Of a DNA stretch of 64,000 nucleotides, positions 47,101 through 56,990 are shown piece after piece. The stretch's first letter is position 1. Each line of letters begins with the position of its first letter. Both the position numbers and the translations under genes were made by a program. Source of the stretch: Thamnaconus septentrionalis (taxonomy: Eukaryota > Chordata > Actinopteri > Tetraodontiformes > Monacanthidae); NCBI GenBank assembly GCA_009823395.1, contig CM020502.1, forward strand, positions 24,205,944 to 24,269,943. The letters run 5' to 3'. The notes beneath the pieces were generated by a model. That model searched no databases, was not told where the DNA came from, and saw only the letters and a list, made by a program, of their open reading frames with translations.

Positions 47101-47414
47101 CCGATGCGACGGCAAAAAACAAAAACAAAAAAAAAAAAAAAACAAAAAACAAAAAAGTTTTCCTCGAGGAGATCTTTCGATCGAAGCGCGCCTCCGGTGA
47201 GCAGCGACGAAGCTCAGCTAAATTAGCATAAGATTACCTTTCGGTTCAGGCTTACCCATTCATTTGTCCTGTTGTTATAGGTGTACAGCGCGACTTGACT
47301 GGCCACGTCAACGATGTTATTAATGTAAGGGTCCTGTCGTTGCAGAGCAGCTAGACTTATGTCGAGTCCCTTAGCGGGCGGGCAGCTACTGCTGCCCGCA
47401 GAAGTAGCTGTCAT
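38040..47414 (-). CDS. dcp1b: DCP1B: mRNA-decapping enzyme co-activator (ten exons, two frame breaks as sequenced)
   Basis: The product is the EVH1-type activator of the DCP2 decapping enzyme, acting in cytoplasmic P-bodies. Exons 1-5 carry the Dcp1/EVH1 domain (about residues 15-135: DISLAALQRQDPYINNIVDV, GTLFIYTR, HGFTIMNRLSMEN, IHGIWFYDKGDCQRIA). Then follow VDIIQMLTKARTEYDK, NPNLIKPIPVKP, a long low-complexity part with HCPAIQKLM and His/Gln tracts, SPHELLQKLQLVQQEQ, VISPQRIPAT and the C-terminal trimerisation helix ending IYKAYAGRFANKY. The order matches DCP1B. All splice sites are GT-AG. Two problems exist: exon 5 contains a 59-bp tandem duplication that shifts the frame, and exon 8 ends in a phase that does not fit exon 9. 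With both resolved the product would be about 675 aa (human 617). It may be a functional gene with assembly or allelic errors, or a damaged copy. Exon 1a of cacna1c lies in its intron 3 on the other strand. Confidence 0.92.
38206..38461 (-). CDS. dcp1b: dcp1b exon 9
   Basis: It encodes SNEVPRSIQVISPQRIPATV to KSQLQTTLLHLIQ. VISPQRIPAT is a DCP1B signature. The acceptor is GTCTCTCAG and the donor CAG|GTGGAG. Confidence 0.93.
38501..39163. mobile_element. Non-autonomous DNA transposon remnant with inverted ends and transposase fragment (dcp1b intron 8)
   Basis: The ends are inverted copies: the left carries AAAAAAAGCTCTGTTT followed by CGGGGTAATT, and the right carries the reverse complement, about 40 bp in all with a few mismatches. 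A plus-strand frame (38707-39018) reads IKFYFDLGLRHWEIVLSLSH and then SDLLDIVMFLQ, resembling the N-terminal helical region of integrase-type transposase proteins common in fish. Flanking 8-mers match 6 of 8, so the target duplication is only tentative. Superfamily is uncertain (IS3EU-like or hAT-like). Confidence 0.65.
39228..39452 (-). CDS. dcp1b: dcp1b exon 8, frame inconsistent with exon 9
   Basis: It begins in frame with GVVSPHELLQKLQLVQQEQ, a conserved DCP1 segment. Its donor (CAG|GTGACA) is reached in phase 1 but exon 9 needs phase 2. The other frame at the 3' end reads HERGSDDVVKKLRCSF and would join exon 9 smoothly. A missing base or two extra bases in the Pro/Gly-rich middle is the simplest explanation. 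Confidence 0.8.
39572..40367 (-). CDS. dcp1b: dcp1b exon 7 (long low-complexity exon)
   Basis: The 796-bp exon starts DGDGAQRKPLSLATLFASQ. It carries HCPAIQKLM, SESPENRLCDNG and an extended His- and Gln-rich tract (39830-39972), and ends with a PEAQPEAQ repeat. It is disordered sequence typical of P-body proteins. The acceptor is ACTCCCAG and the donor CAG|GTAGCA. It ends in phase 1. Confidence 0.93.
40458..41127 (-). mobile_element. PIF/Harbinger-type element remnant with perfect 18-bp inverted ends (dcp1b intron 6)
   Basis: AGGTCCTTACACACCGGG at 40459-40476 is repeated as its exact reverse complement at 41109-41126. Inside, the minus-strand frame ending at 40584 reads KFRQYFRMSVRQFVGTLRQL then TNYQETIDPERRLATCLR, which resembles the N-terminal part of HARBI1/Harbinger transposases. 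The catalytic core is missing, so it cannot move by itself. A 7-bp direct repeat TAGAGTA flanks it (40451-40457, 41128-41134), longer than the usual 3-bp Harbinger duplication. It fills most of intron 6. Confidence 0.78.
40584..40829 (-). pseudogene. Harbinger transposase N-terminal fragment
   Basis: The stretch FRQYFRMSVRQF followed by ERLA-type DPERRLATCLR fits the HARBI1 family pattern. It is truncated after about 50 recognisable residues and has no DDE core. A stop lies just upstream of the KFRQYF start. Confidence 0.6.
41180..41269 (-). CDS. dcp1b: dcp1b exon 6
   Basis: The exon has 30 codons (STSEPKQIGGSILSGNPNLI then KPIPVKPNAQ), phase 0 to 0. The acceptor is GTGGCCAG and the donor CAG|GTATAA. 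Confidence 0.92.
41384..41641 (-). CDS. dcp1b: dcp1b exon 5, with frame-shifting tandem duplication
   Basis: The 5' part reads LTQLEQTVAQSQGGWLSPGG and the 3' part reads EAKAVDIIQMLTKARTEYDK, but they are in different frames as sequenced. Between them lies (GGA)n with two copies of a unit whose landmark CCGCTGCC (plus strand) recurs at 41493 and 41552, 59 bases apart. Removing one unit would bring both parts into one frame. The acceptor is TGTGCAG and the donor AAG|GTATCA. Confidence 0.8.
41449..41583. repeat. Coding (CCT)n array with 59-bp tandem duplication
   Basis: Two CCT runs are separated by CTGCCTCTT landmarks and an imperfect CCCGT step, inside dcp1b exon 5. On the coding strand it reads (GGA)n, Gly- and Glu-rich depending on frame. 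Confidence 0.9.
42036..42102 (-). CDS. dcp1b: dcp1b exon 4
   Basis: It encodes VIHGIWFYDKGDCQRIAQRM then K, the last EVH1 strand and helix. The acceptor is TTCTTTAG and the donor AC|GTAAGT. The intron before it (42103-46571) is the largest of the gene. Confidence 0.94.
42782..42848 (-). repeat. Possible retroposon tail with (CCAT)n
   Basis: On the minus strand GGGGATGAATAAAGTACTTG is followed by CCAT repeats. An AATAAAGTA-plus-tetranucleotide end is typical of 5'-truncated fish LINE copies; only the tail is visible. Confidence 0.4.
44501..44624 (+). CDS. cacna1c: cacna1c alternative first coding exon 1a ('cardiac' N-terminus)
   Basis: It encodes 41 residues, MLRRLFQRKPKHERLEEEPE then VRFKGLLVSEKELGYTYIRP-G, and ends CCTGGAG|GTAAGA in phase 1. 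The pattern ML-R, E-V-x-F-K-G, E-L-x-Y-x-Y-I-x-P-G-G matches the long N-terminus of mammalian Cav1.2 encoded by exon 1a. The first half is more basic and diverged. It lies on the opposite strand inside dcp1b intron 3, about 9.6 kb before exon 1b. Use of this start implies a separate upstream promoter near 43-44.5 kb. Confidence 0.82.
46572..46699 (-). CDS. dcp1b: dcp1b exon 3
   Basis: It encodes LASPRHGFTIMNRLSMENLT then EPITKDLDFQLQHPFLLYLN, the heart of the Dcp1 EVH1 fold. The acceptor is TCTCTAG and the donor AGAT|GTAAGA. It ends in phase 1. Confidence 0.95.
46842..46882 (-). CDS. dcp1b: dcp1b exon 2
   Basis: The 41-bp exon encodes EKTEVEGTLFIYT and a split Arg codon. The acceptor is TCTCTAG and the donor CAG|GTAAAT. 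Confidence 0.92.
47256..47414 (-). CDS. dcp1b: dcp1b exon 1
   Basis: The exon has 53 codons, starting MTATSAGSSSCPPAKGLDIS and ending NNRTNEW before GTAAGC. It is the start of the EVH1 domain. The ATG is the first in a GC-rich leader. Confidence 0.93.
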
Positions 47415-47662
47415 TGTTCCTTATGGACAAGTTAGCGGATTAGCCCGCCGCCGCGACACAGGATCGGGAAGGCGAAGATGGGATGAAAAGCAAACACGCA
47501 GAAAGGAAAATATAAAAACCACAGCGGTCTTCAAATAGCAACAGAGCTCTGTACTGCTTGGAAACTATGTGCTTTCAAAATACCGGGGGTTGCCCACTTC
47601 TAACTGCCATGAGAGAGTTCATTAGCAGCCATGTTTAGCTAGGACAGTGTAAACAACCAGAC

Positions 47663-47737
47663 ATGAGTAGTGGCAGCCGACCTCCTGATGACAGCCCTGT
47701 CAGTCAACCTTGCAAAATCGTTCGAAAATTATATACT
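47663..47737 (+). other. Candidate divergent coding exon next to dcp1b start
   Basis: About 250 bases from the dcp1b ATG, on the other strand, an ATG opens 25 codons (MSSGSRPPDDSPVSQPCKIV then RKLYT) that run into a good donor ACT|GTACGT. Read on, the frame stops after 13 more codons. No partner exon was identified. It could be a divergent small gene, a non-coding transcript or chance. Confidence 0.25.
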
Positions 47738-50700
47738 GTACGTATCACTGAGCCAGGCACTCAGTTTAATTATGATATTTAAATCATTAATACTTGGTAG
47801 GGGAATATGACGTATCTCGTCTTTATATGTGTCACATGTGGGAATAGTATGGTCTTTACTTGCACTACCTGCGGCTTGCATTCCGTGCTTACTAGTACCG
47901 TAGGACGAACAAATTAAAAGGATGGAGTAATTTGATAGTCTCTTTTCCATTTGACTAAAAAGGAAAAGGAAAAAACACGGATATTTGTTCTTACATCAAA
48001 CATTCAATCACGCTGATTTGAGTCTGGCTTGACTTTTTTTTTTTTTTTTTTTTTTGCAAAGCTGTATTTCCAATGTTTACCACAAGAGGACAATGTAGGG
48101 GCGTTTTACAAAGGAGTCTGGTTGTCTGTCAGACGTCTGCTTCAGGCATAACTCTCTGTGATTTAACAGTCCAATGAAGTTAGATTCTAAAAAGTGAAAA
48201 CTTTTTGAGCCACTTCATAAATATCGTGTCTGTAATATCTTTATAGAAAGTTCTACTTAATCAAGCAAGGGTGTGTGTGAAAGAGAGCTTTTTTTTCCAG
48301 TTTGATAGCTGTTGGGTGAAGGGCTGAAATCTGTTTTTTCCCCATATGTTGTGATTGTTTCTCCCTAATTGTAAGAAGTCACATTAACTTTTTAAAACAA
48401 GGCAACTTCGTAAATTTTGTTATTATGTTAATAATTCCTTCAGATGTATTTTGTGTCAGACAACTTTTTTTTTAAATTTTCATCTTTAATGCAACAATAG
48501 CTGCAAGAATATAATATATAATTAATATATGTAATCAGTTTATTGCCTGCTGTGGAGAATATCCTCTGGATATTGATTTCTGCTATTGAGTGCGGGTACA
48601 TGTGTCAAATGACTTTGTAACCATGTCCAATCTCTGGCGCTCTTGTATCCCCCAATGCACCATATTTTACATTATGTATGGCAGTGTAATAGCTGTTCCA
48701 GTCATCAGATATATGCCACTGTAGAGATACAACAGCTGGTGTGCACCCATCAACAGTCGTTGGACCCGAGTGTCCTTGAGTGAAGCGGTGACCACTCAGC
48801 TGCTCACTGAGAGTGTGAAAAACATCTGCTTTAAACATTTGTTACAACTTCTCCTCTGAAACGTGAGTGATGCACCTTCAGGAAGTCACAGCACTAACGT
48901 GGAAGTAGCTGCTTTGTTATTCAGCCACGGCCCCCTCGTGGAAGCATGTCTATTACTTTGTCTGAGTGGTGGCTGCTGTATGTGTAACAGTGTGTTTTAA
49001 TGCATCTGTATCTATTTGTTTGGCCGCTTTGTATCTGTTTGCCAATGGGCAGGCTAATGAGTTGTCCATCAGCGGGTCAATACTGTCAATAACCGTTCAG
49101 TGGGGATTGAGTAGTTCACTCTGATTGGTGGGGACAAGGGCGAGAGATGTTTGTGATTGGCTAGCAGATGGGATGGCTAATGGCACGGGGCCAGTGGACA
49201 GCTTGGTGAAACTGTTACCGATCGGCACTGTAATTTCGGGTCGATATGAAAATAAATGTCAGCCTGCAAGCACCTGAAAGAAAATTAACAACCGTGTGCT
49301 CGTAAATGGTAGAAGATGAAAGAAGTTAAATTGTTTAATTGTTAATTGTTATTCTAAAATTGATTTTACACCTATTTGACACATACTAAAATAGTTAAAA
49401 CAAGATATTTCAAGATGAATTATTACATTTAAAAAAATGTTGCGTAAAAAAATTGGGCAGGGCTGTTTAAATTATTCAAACCAGCTGTTTAAATTAGGTG
49501 TATGACTTTAGTTGGTCTTTTAAACTCAAGTGGACCAATTGATTTCTGCCTTCTGGTATGGTAGACGCCTAAAGGGCGATAGATGACCTGTCTGGGTTGT
49601 TCAGTTGAGATCCATTCATTGCTCCAGGTGGATACAACATGTTCTGCAAGCCTGTTATTTTATGTTGAATTCCGTGGGGGAATTTTTCAGTGAATTATTC
49701 TTGAAATTCTAGTGCTCAGTAATTACATAAAAATGTTCATAAAATTAGAGACTGGCCTTCCAGTTTAGATGAGAAAGCCTTTTTGCTGTACTGAATGTGT
49801 GAATGTAGTTATTTATATGTCAATGTAAAGCCTCCGCAGTGCTGACTAAAGTTAGTTCCACTGTTAGGATGGGGATTTCCCCCTTTGACCGACACGCAGA
49901 TTGCCTGTTTCCCACGTGGTATGGAGTCGGACGTGTTTGTCTGGACAGACATTCCCAGAGACCCACCGAGCTTTGGAGTCATGGACACGTACAAAGGGGT
50001 CGGGAACTACAAATATAGAGCGCTCATAAATAGAAGAGAGGGTCCGTGCGCAGGCTGGATTACGGAGGACATTTGTGAATCTGTGCGTTGTTGCGTTGCA
50101 TCCCCTGGGCACGAGTGTCTGTTCCCATGACCTGCTCGGCATCCTTCCTGCCTGCTGCGTTTCACCAGGTTTAACCGAACAAAAGTGGTTCTGTTAAGCC
50201 TCAGTAGAAGGCTGCAGCTTCAGCATTTGCGTGCTGCCCTACTGACTTTTTTAGTTTTTTTTCACATCATTCATTTTTTTAACACCACCATTTACCAGCT
50301 ATGTATTGGATAGTTGATGGTAAATGTTCTCAATTTCTGATATTTCATAAATCAGTGGACAGCCTTTTGCTTCCAACAGCTTTGACAGTAGACCTATATA
50401 TGTGGCAGTATTATTCATGTAAAATACTTAATGTCTTTGTTCCCATAAGCTTTATCCAACAGATCATGTTTTTATTCCAATCGATGATAGAATGCTTTTG
50501 TCTGAGAATTAAAAAAATCTGCCTGCTTACTAAGAAACCAAAATTTCTCTCTGTTTTAAACAATTCTTCTATTCCCTCCAAGCATACATTTTACCCACAA
50601 AGCATTGGCGTCACATATTGTCCTGAAAGAGACAATTTACCGTCAGATGTCAGCAACAGACTCAGTTTTCTGTCCGTCTCCCCGTCTTTACTATGTCTGC

Positions 50701-52619
50701 AGTGACACCCGCAGACAAAAAGGCTTTATTCTATTACAGTGTGGTGGGTGGTGACATGGTGCTACGGCACTGAGCTACTGTATTAAACGCAGGCGGGGCT
50801 GAGTCATCAAATTCACCCCCTGATTACAGCCTGCGGTCAGATTGACATGAGGCCTGCTCGTTGTGAAGTTCATTTTCAGAGTCAAATATGATAATACTGG
50901 ATAGTCAGTGCCATAATTAGAACGCGAATATGCTTCCCGCTGCCTCGAATAGCATAGTTCTGCGCTTCAAGGCAGAGAGAGACACATATTTATTTTAAGG
51001 TCTCATTAAAGGCTTTTTTTTGTTTAGATCTTTATTTTTTATCTCCGTCTTGCATCGATTATCATCTCAGAAATAACGTTAGAGCTCCAGAATACAGCGT
51101 ACTTGGCTGTCTGTCCTCTGCAGTCTTCTGCAAAATCACCTTGGTTTTCACTTCCGGCTACAATATAACGAAAAAAAACAACCAGCACTTGGCTTTGCAT
51201 TATGAGGAATTATTGTCCTTTGTGATATCACAAAGGGGCAGTCTTTTTAGGGAGAATGAACAGAGTAAGAATTTTTTGAACTCTTTGAACTTTAGGGAAA
51301 TGATCTGATGACTCCTGTCATCTGATCATTGTCAGGCTTCCTTGCCTTTCCCTTTCAGAAAAGAACTCAGTTTAAGACGTGACATGTTATTTTGCAACAG
51401 CAGCTCCGTCCAAGAACTAATTGAAGCCGGAGAGCCAAGCTGGCGCGATGGCACCAAGGCCTGGTCTAGAGCTGTTTAGTTAAGAGCCGATGTCAACTTT
51501 GTTTGGAGTTTCACTCCCCGAACGAGCTTCATTTTGTTGTTGCATTGCCTTAGAAAAAAGAAAAAGACACCATGTCTCCCGAAAATTACTTTCCTTGCTG
51601 TATAGGAGTCAGGAGAAATTCAACGCTGCGTCGCAACACACTTCAGTCTCCTGAGGCCGTGAAAAAAGGGGGTAACGTAATTGAATTCTGTAAAGGCATT
51701 TTTTTTGTTGTCGCTAGATAGAATAAGGGGTCAAACTCTGTCGGTGCGCATCAACTTTCATCCCGTCTGAAGTTCAGGGCCTCTGCTGATGCGGTATTTT
51801 TACACATTTTTAATAACGCATTTATTTTTTTCCCCTGCGAAAACTTTTGATGCGCACCTCTAACTGTCCAGTCAGGAGGTGGCGATAGAAGTGTAATTGA
51901 ATGTTGACCAATTAGAAGCCTGAACAACCAGTCGTGCAGCATGGGAAGGGGTCACATCAGCAGCCGCACTCTCAAGTGGAGCTACTTCGGAATGTTACGT
52001 CTTCAACATAGCCGCAGAGTAGATGTACATCAACAAAAAGTCCCGCTAGAAAGGTTAAAACTAGCTATTTTGGTCCTGCCTGCCACTTATCAGCAGTTGC
52101 CAAGGAGATAAAACTGCGCAAACAAAAGTTGGAACCAAAAGATGAAAGTAGACAAGGCAAACAAAAAAGAAAAAAAGTCCTGGTATTCTACACACAAACA
52201 GTAAAGCTGAGTTTATAGAAGATCTTTACCCTGGAAGTCGTTTCCGAAAATTCTCCTGCGTTGAGTGACCTGAAAATCTGTTTTGTTTTTTTTCTATGCA
52301 TGTAGATGAAAGGCCCAAACCGCACAGAGACGGCTACGTTTGTCAGAGCAAATAAATAAATAGTAACACAACATGTGCGCGCAAGGCCTTCAGAGTTTTT
52401 TTGCGGGCGAAGATCAGAGACGGAGTCGCGGAGGCATCGATAAACCAGATCTCAGGCGCGTGTAAACACAGACTTGGCCAAAGAAAAGAGTGGCGCTGAG
52501 GGAGTCCAGATGTGGAGGCGCTCAGACGTGGGCACAACATCTCCGATCTCCTGCTGTCGCTCGCTTTCTTCCCTTGACTGACTGACTGACCGACGGCCTC
52601 GTTATTCTCTTCCTCCCTT
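47738..52619. other. Region between dcp1b and cacna1c exon 1b; nothing coding seen
   Basis: AT-rich sequence with short unsupported frames, an A/T run near 48031-48055 and no clear transposon ends. It lies downstream of cacna1c exon 1a, so it is intronic for that transcript. Confidence 0.5.
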
Positions 52620-52763
52620 GCACACACACTCTTTCTGTTTCAGCCAGCTTTTGAGTTTTCTGATTTTTAAAGCCCCTCGCATGTCCAACTGACCCCGCTG
52701 TGCTCCTTCCAAGATATTGTCACCCCTCGCTCTCCTCTCCCGCACACACATTTACCCATCATC

Positions 52764-52770
52764 ATTGTCG

Positions 52771-52812
<42 letters not shown>

Positions 52813-52813
52813 C
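52764..52813. repeat. (ATC)n trinucleotide repeat
   Basis: About 15 ATC units, upstream of cacna1c exon 1b. Confidence 0.93.
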
Positions 52814-52870
52814 TGTCATCTGGTTACCAGTTGCCGATTCTCCACCATTGCGCCTTTACAGTTTTTCTTT

Positions 52871-52871
<1 letters not shown>

Positions 52872-52941
<70 letters not shown>
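52872..52941. repeat. (CA)n microsatellite
   Basis: A pure CA array of about 70 bases. Confidence 0.97.
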
Positions 52942-52942
<1 letters not shown>

Positions 52943-53016
52943 CTGGAAACAGTCAAAGCGTCTACATGTACAGGAAGGGAGAGGAGGGAGATGGGGGGGC
53001 TCCCTCCTCCTCCTTT

Positions 53017-53017
<1 letters not shown>

Positions 53018-53062
<45 letters not shown>
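53018..53062. repeat. (CT)n microsatellite
   Basis: A pure CT array of about 45 bases, 1 kb before the cacna1c exon 1b ATG. Confidence 0.96.
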
Positions 53063-53065
<3 letters not shown>

Positions 53066-54105
53066 CACTGCAGAGCTGAGCTGCAGGGGCAGCAGAGGCA
53101 GAGAGAAGCGAAGAGCTCCAACTCTACCCGACCAGTGAGACGCAGGCAGGCAGGCAGACAGACAGACAGGGAGACAGACAGGCTCACACACTGACTGACT
53201 GACAGACACCGTCGGACTATAATGGACTGAATCGGGACACAGCAAGCCGTCTCCGGATGAGACAGGACGGTCTGGCTTATTCGGGGGAGGCTCTATTTTC
53301 TCCTTTTCCTCTCGGCGCCGTGGAAAGCGGGGACTCTGCTGCAGGAATAACCGACAACCCGTTGGGAGATTTAACGCCGCGCTACCCGCTATGGAATATT
53401 TACACCCCGCTCCGCTCCGTTTCCTAAAATTTCTCCTCTCCCCTTCCTCCTTCTCCTCCTCCTCTACCTCCACCTCGTCTACCTCCTCTTCATCCTCCCG
53501 CGTTTTGACACGCTGCTGAAGATGCGCACGAATGCGTCTTTTGCGCACATTCATTGCGACCGACACTGACAGCGCCCGTGCTTTCTAACACATTTTTTGT
53601 AAGAAAAAAAAAAGAATAAAAAGAAAATCTCCTTTCGTTTTTTTAAAGAGCCTACCTGGAAGAAGGGGAGAGAGGGGAGGAGGGAGAGAGAGCGAGAGAG
53701 AGAGCGAGAGAGCGAGGTGTGAATTGAATTGAACGCGGCGCTGGTCTCATGTTTCTCGCCTAGGGCCCGGATGTACCGAGAGATGCACCGGTGCGTTTTC
53801 CCAACCGGTTCCGCCGAAAGCTCACTCTTTTTCCCGGCCTTCACCTCCATCATGGGGATTAGGTAATATTCACTCCATCAGGAAGAGACCCTCTCCACAC
53901 AATTAAGAAGAACGGAATACTCCCCCACCAAAAAAAACTGTCCGTGTCAGACAGTTCTTCATCTCCCCCTCCCTCCCTCCACCACATTATTTTTATTTTT
54001 TTTTTCTTATTTGGAGGGTGCTTTTCCCCCTCTTCTTCTTTCCCCCTGTTCCTCCAGCTTCCTCCCCCTCTCATTCATCCGTTGGGATAACGCAGGACTA
54101 CATAT

Positions 54106-54163
54106 ATGGTAAATGAAAGCAAAAACATGTACATCCCGGAGGACACCCTTGAGAACCATCAAG
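54106..54163 (+). CDS. cacna1c: cacna1c alternative first coding exon 1b (Cav1.2 pore subunit)
   Basis: It encodes MVNESKNMYIPEDTLENHQ plus one base, ending CAAG|GTATGT. This matches the short exon-1b N-terminus of mammalian Cav1.2 (MVNE...MYIPEENHQ), with a few extra residues. The phase-1 end equals that of exon 1a, as expected if both splice to one exon 2. Exon 2, with the NSCaTE calmodulin-binding element, is not in the window. The gene encodes the L-type calcium-channel pore subunit. Confidence 0.92.
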
Positions 54164-56990
54164 GTATGTTGCCTCTCGCTATTTTTCTTCTTTATTTGTT
54201 TAGTGGCAAACATCTTGTAACTGTGCATGGGAGAGTAGGGCAGGGGAGGGGTGCGGAGGGAGGGAGGGAGGGAGATGATCTTGAAATGGGGATGGGATGG
54301 GGAAAGGAGAGGTGGCGGGAGGAGGGGAGAGAGGGAGAGGAAAGGAAGGGGGTGTTAGCTCGTGCTCCTCAACAGATGGACAAATGTCTCTGTTTCGCTC
54401 TCCGGCACTTTCTTCTCCTTCTGTGTGCAGTTTTTGTTTATTTGATACCCCCACCTCCCTCTGCTCCGCACTCCCGTCGCGCGCAGTTTTGCGCCGCGAG
54501 TCAACTTGTGCTGTAAATCGGCGCAACAATTCTCGCAGGTATCCAGAATATGGTCGAGGCCTTGCTTGCTTGCTTGCTTGCTTCCTTCCCTTTCATACCG
54601 TCCCCCCGGTTCACGCTTGTGGTGGACAGGCCGCTCAAGTGCTCAAGTGAGGCGCAACGGGTTCGGGTGGGCAGCGGTCATGTTTAACCAACAGGCGGTT
54701 GTGGGCGGTGGGCGGTAGAGGTGGGGGGCAGGATCGTTGCAGACGCATTCCCAACTGGAAATAGCAGAAAAGGCGCGCAACATTTTTTATTTTTATTATT
54801 TTTATTTTTGCCAGCGCGGGTGGCTTTTGGGAATGGAACATAGAAAAGAAAAACACATCATGTTTGCGCGCAATTGTTTAGTCACACGAGAAGCACAAAC
54901 CCAAAAGAAAAAAACACCCCGTCCTCACATTTGCAACGTTTTCACCCAAGTTCTCACGCCCGCAAGACGCTCCTTCCTTGTGGAAACGCGTCGAGATGAC
55001 AGGTGTCTGTGGGAGGGCCTGCAGGAGCCGCTCGCCTGCCGAGGGACGGGGTTGACGGCGAGCTATTTCGGAGGGGTGGCGTGTCGCGCAAGACACGAGC
55101 CCCAAGTTGATCGTGACGACTTTTATTTTATATTTTCCTCCTCTTTCAAAGCGTTCTATTGGAGGCAGAAGAAGGCGTCTCTCTCGGCGCGCGTGCGTGT
55201 TCGTGTGTGCGTGCGTGTGCGTGGGCTGCGGTTTGTTTTACGGTGAGGAAAGGGTCTGTTTGCATTGCGCAGTATTACGCGTCGCTCCTTTTTCCACCCA
55301 CGTTGCAGAGAGCGGAGCCCCAGTTGCGATGCGATTTCTGACTTGACGGCAGGCCCGCATCCTGGAAGCGTTTCGTATCCCGTCGCCGTCCACTTCCTCG
55401 TGGACACGATCGCCCTCTCCCTCTCCCTCCTCCTCCTCTTCATTGTCACCATGATCGTGGCCGTCGCCCTCGTCCATCACTTCCATCACAAGCACCACAT
55501 ACCTCTCTGCCTTGGCGACAGGTTCCATAGCAACAGGGTATGAGACGAGGGAAGGCTGTTTGTGTGCGTGTGTGTGTGTGCGTGCGCGCGCCTGTGTCGC
55601 AGCGAGATACATTCACCGACAGTTTGTTCCGAGAAGCAACTAATCACCATCGGGCAGCAGCAGCAACGAGACAGACCATTACGTCCATGCTGCTATCACC
55701 GCTCCTCCGCTAGCAACTTTGCAACACAGTGGCATCACCCTCAAGTGTAGGCTGGAGTGTGTGCGTTTACACACCGAACATGATGTCACGTGACACGAAA
55801 AAATGGCTTTTCATTGATCTTGTCCAAAGAAAGTATTGATGATCATCGTCAATCGTTGCAGAGAGCGGACAAGGGGCTGCAGAAAGAGGGCAGACCTTTG
55901 AGATCCTTTTTTTGATTTATAATACCCTCTGGGCACTTTGAAAATATTGGCGTGGTTAGGTTAAGGCGTTAAGGTCAAGCAAATAAAATAACACCTGTCC
56001 TTAGAATTTATTTTGGCTTTGGCCTTAATTAAGAGCTCGTATTAAACACATTTTAGAACTTTATTTTCCATTTAAAAGGCTAGAGCTGTGCACCCCCCCG
56101 GGTTCCACCCAACAAATCCCCATGAAACCGCACGTTTAGCCTTCCGTTTACCGTACAACCCCCAAAATACACATCAGTTCCCTGATTAAATGGACCTTTC
56201 CTTGTACCTTCCACATATATGGAAAAGAACAGAGATCGGGCAGAGGTGGAATGAACAGGTGGAGCGGTGGTTGTGGTCGGATGAAGGACTTCTTTCCCAA
56301 ACAGTGTTTCTTAGGGACACACTTTCTAAAAGATGCAGCGAGCTAAAGAGGTAAAATAATAGGCTTTCGTATTCCCAGTGCTTTGGTGACAGGCGAAAGA
56401 CAGTATTGTTTGGAAAACATTAGCACAGTGAATTTTTGCACAATATGGTGCCTTTAAAGAATCATCTGTGATGGACGGAGACGGTGCATGTAGTTTCTGT
56501 GAATCCTGACGTGGTTAAAAATGCCCATCGGTGTCTCCAAACATTAGTAAAAGCGTGTGTTACATAATGTGAGACTTGTGAGTCAGCTGCTCCAGGTGGT
56601 GAAACTCTCCCCTGAAGGTGAGCGAACCTGAGTTGGACGGATTAGAAAAAAAATTAAAAAATTCTCAAGTCAGACAAGCGTCCCTCAGTGCGGCTGTACA
56701 GACGTTTGTGTCAGAGACCTCGTTTGATCAGGTCATTTGGGTGGGGGTTTCAATACCATGGACAGCTCATTTTTCATTGGCGCATTGACACCTACGTGTC
56801 AGCTGTTGAGGGGTACTAAAACACTGTTTAACTCCTGTTGTCATTCCAGCTCTGTTAGTTCTCATTTAGCTACTCATAAGCCCAGAGACATGTAAACACT
56901 CATCAGGGCTTCAAAGCTTTAGATATTTGTAACTGTATAAGTATTAATACGACTAAATGAGCGCCATTTATGTTTCTTGTGGGCATCGTT

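Larger units (their letters stand above)
52620..54105 (+). promoter_or_regulatory. cacna1c: Probable promoter/5' UTR region of cacna1c exon 1b
   Basis: The kilobase before the ATG holds (ATC)n, (CA)n and (CT)n tracts followed by a GC-richer leader with C/T-rich runs. No TATA box in a convincing place was seen. The assignment is by position before exon 1b only. Confidence 0.4.

Noticed and set aside
50301..50705. 134-codon plus-strand frame
   Set aside because: AT-rich, irregular codon use and no recognisable domain; likely chance.
55265..55543. 92-codon plus-strand frame with a hydrophobic stretch (ALSLSLLLLFIVTMIVAVAL)
   Set aside because: The membrane-like segment comes from CTC/CTT-rich low-complexity DNA; no family resemblance, no splice context and intronic position.
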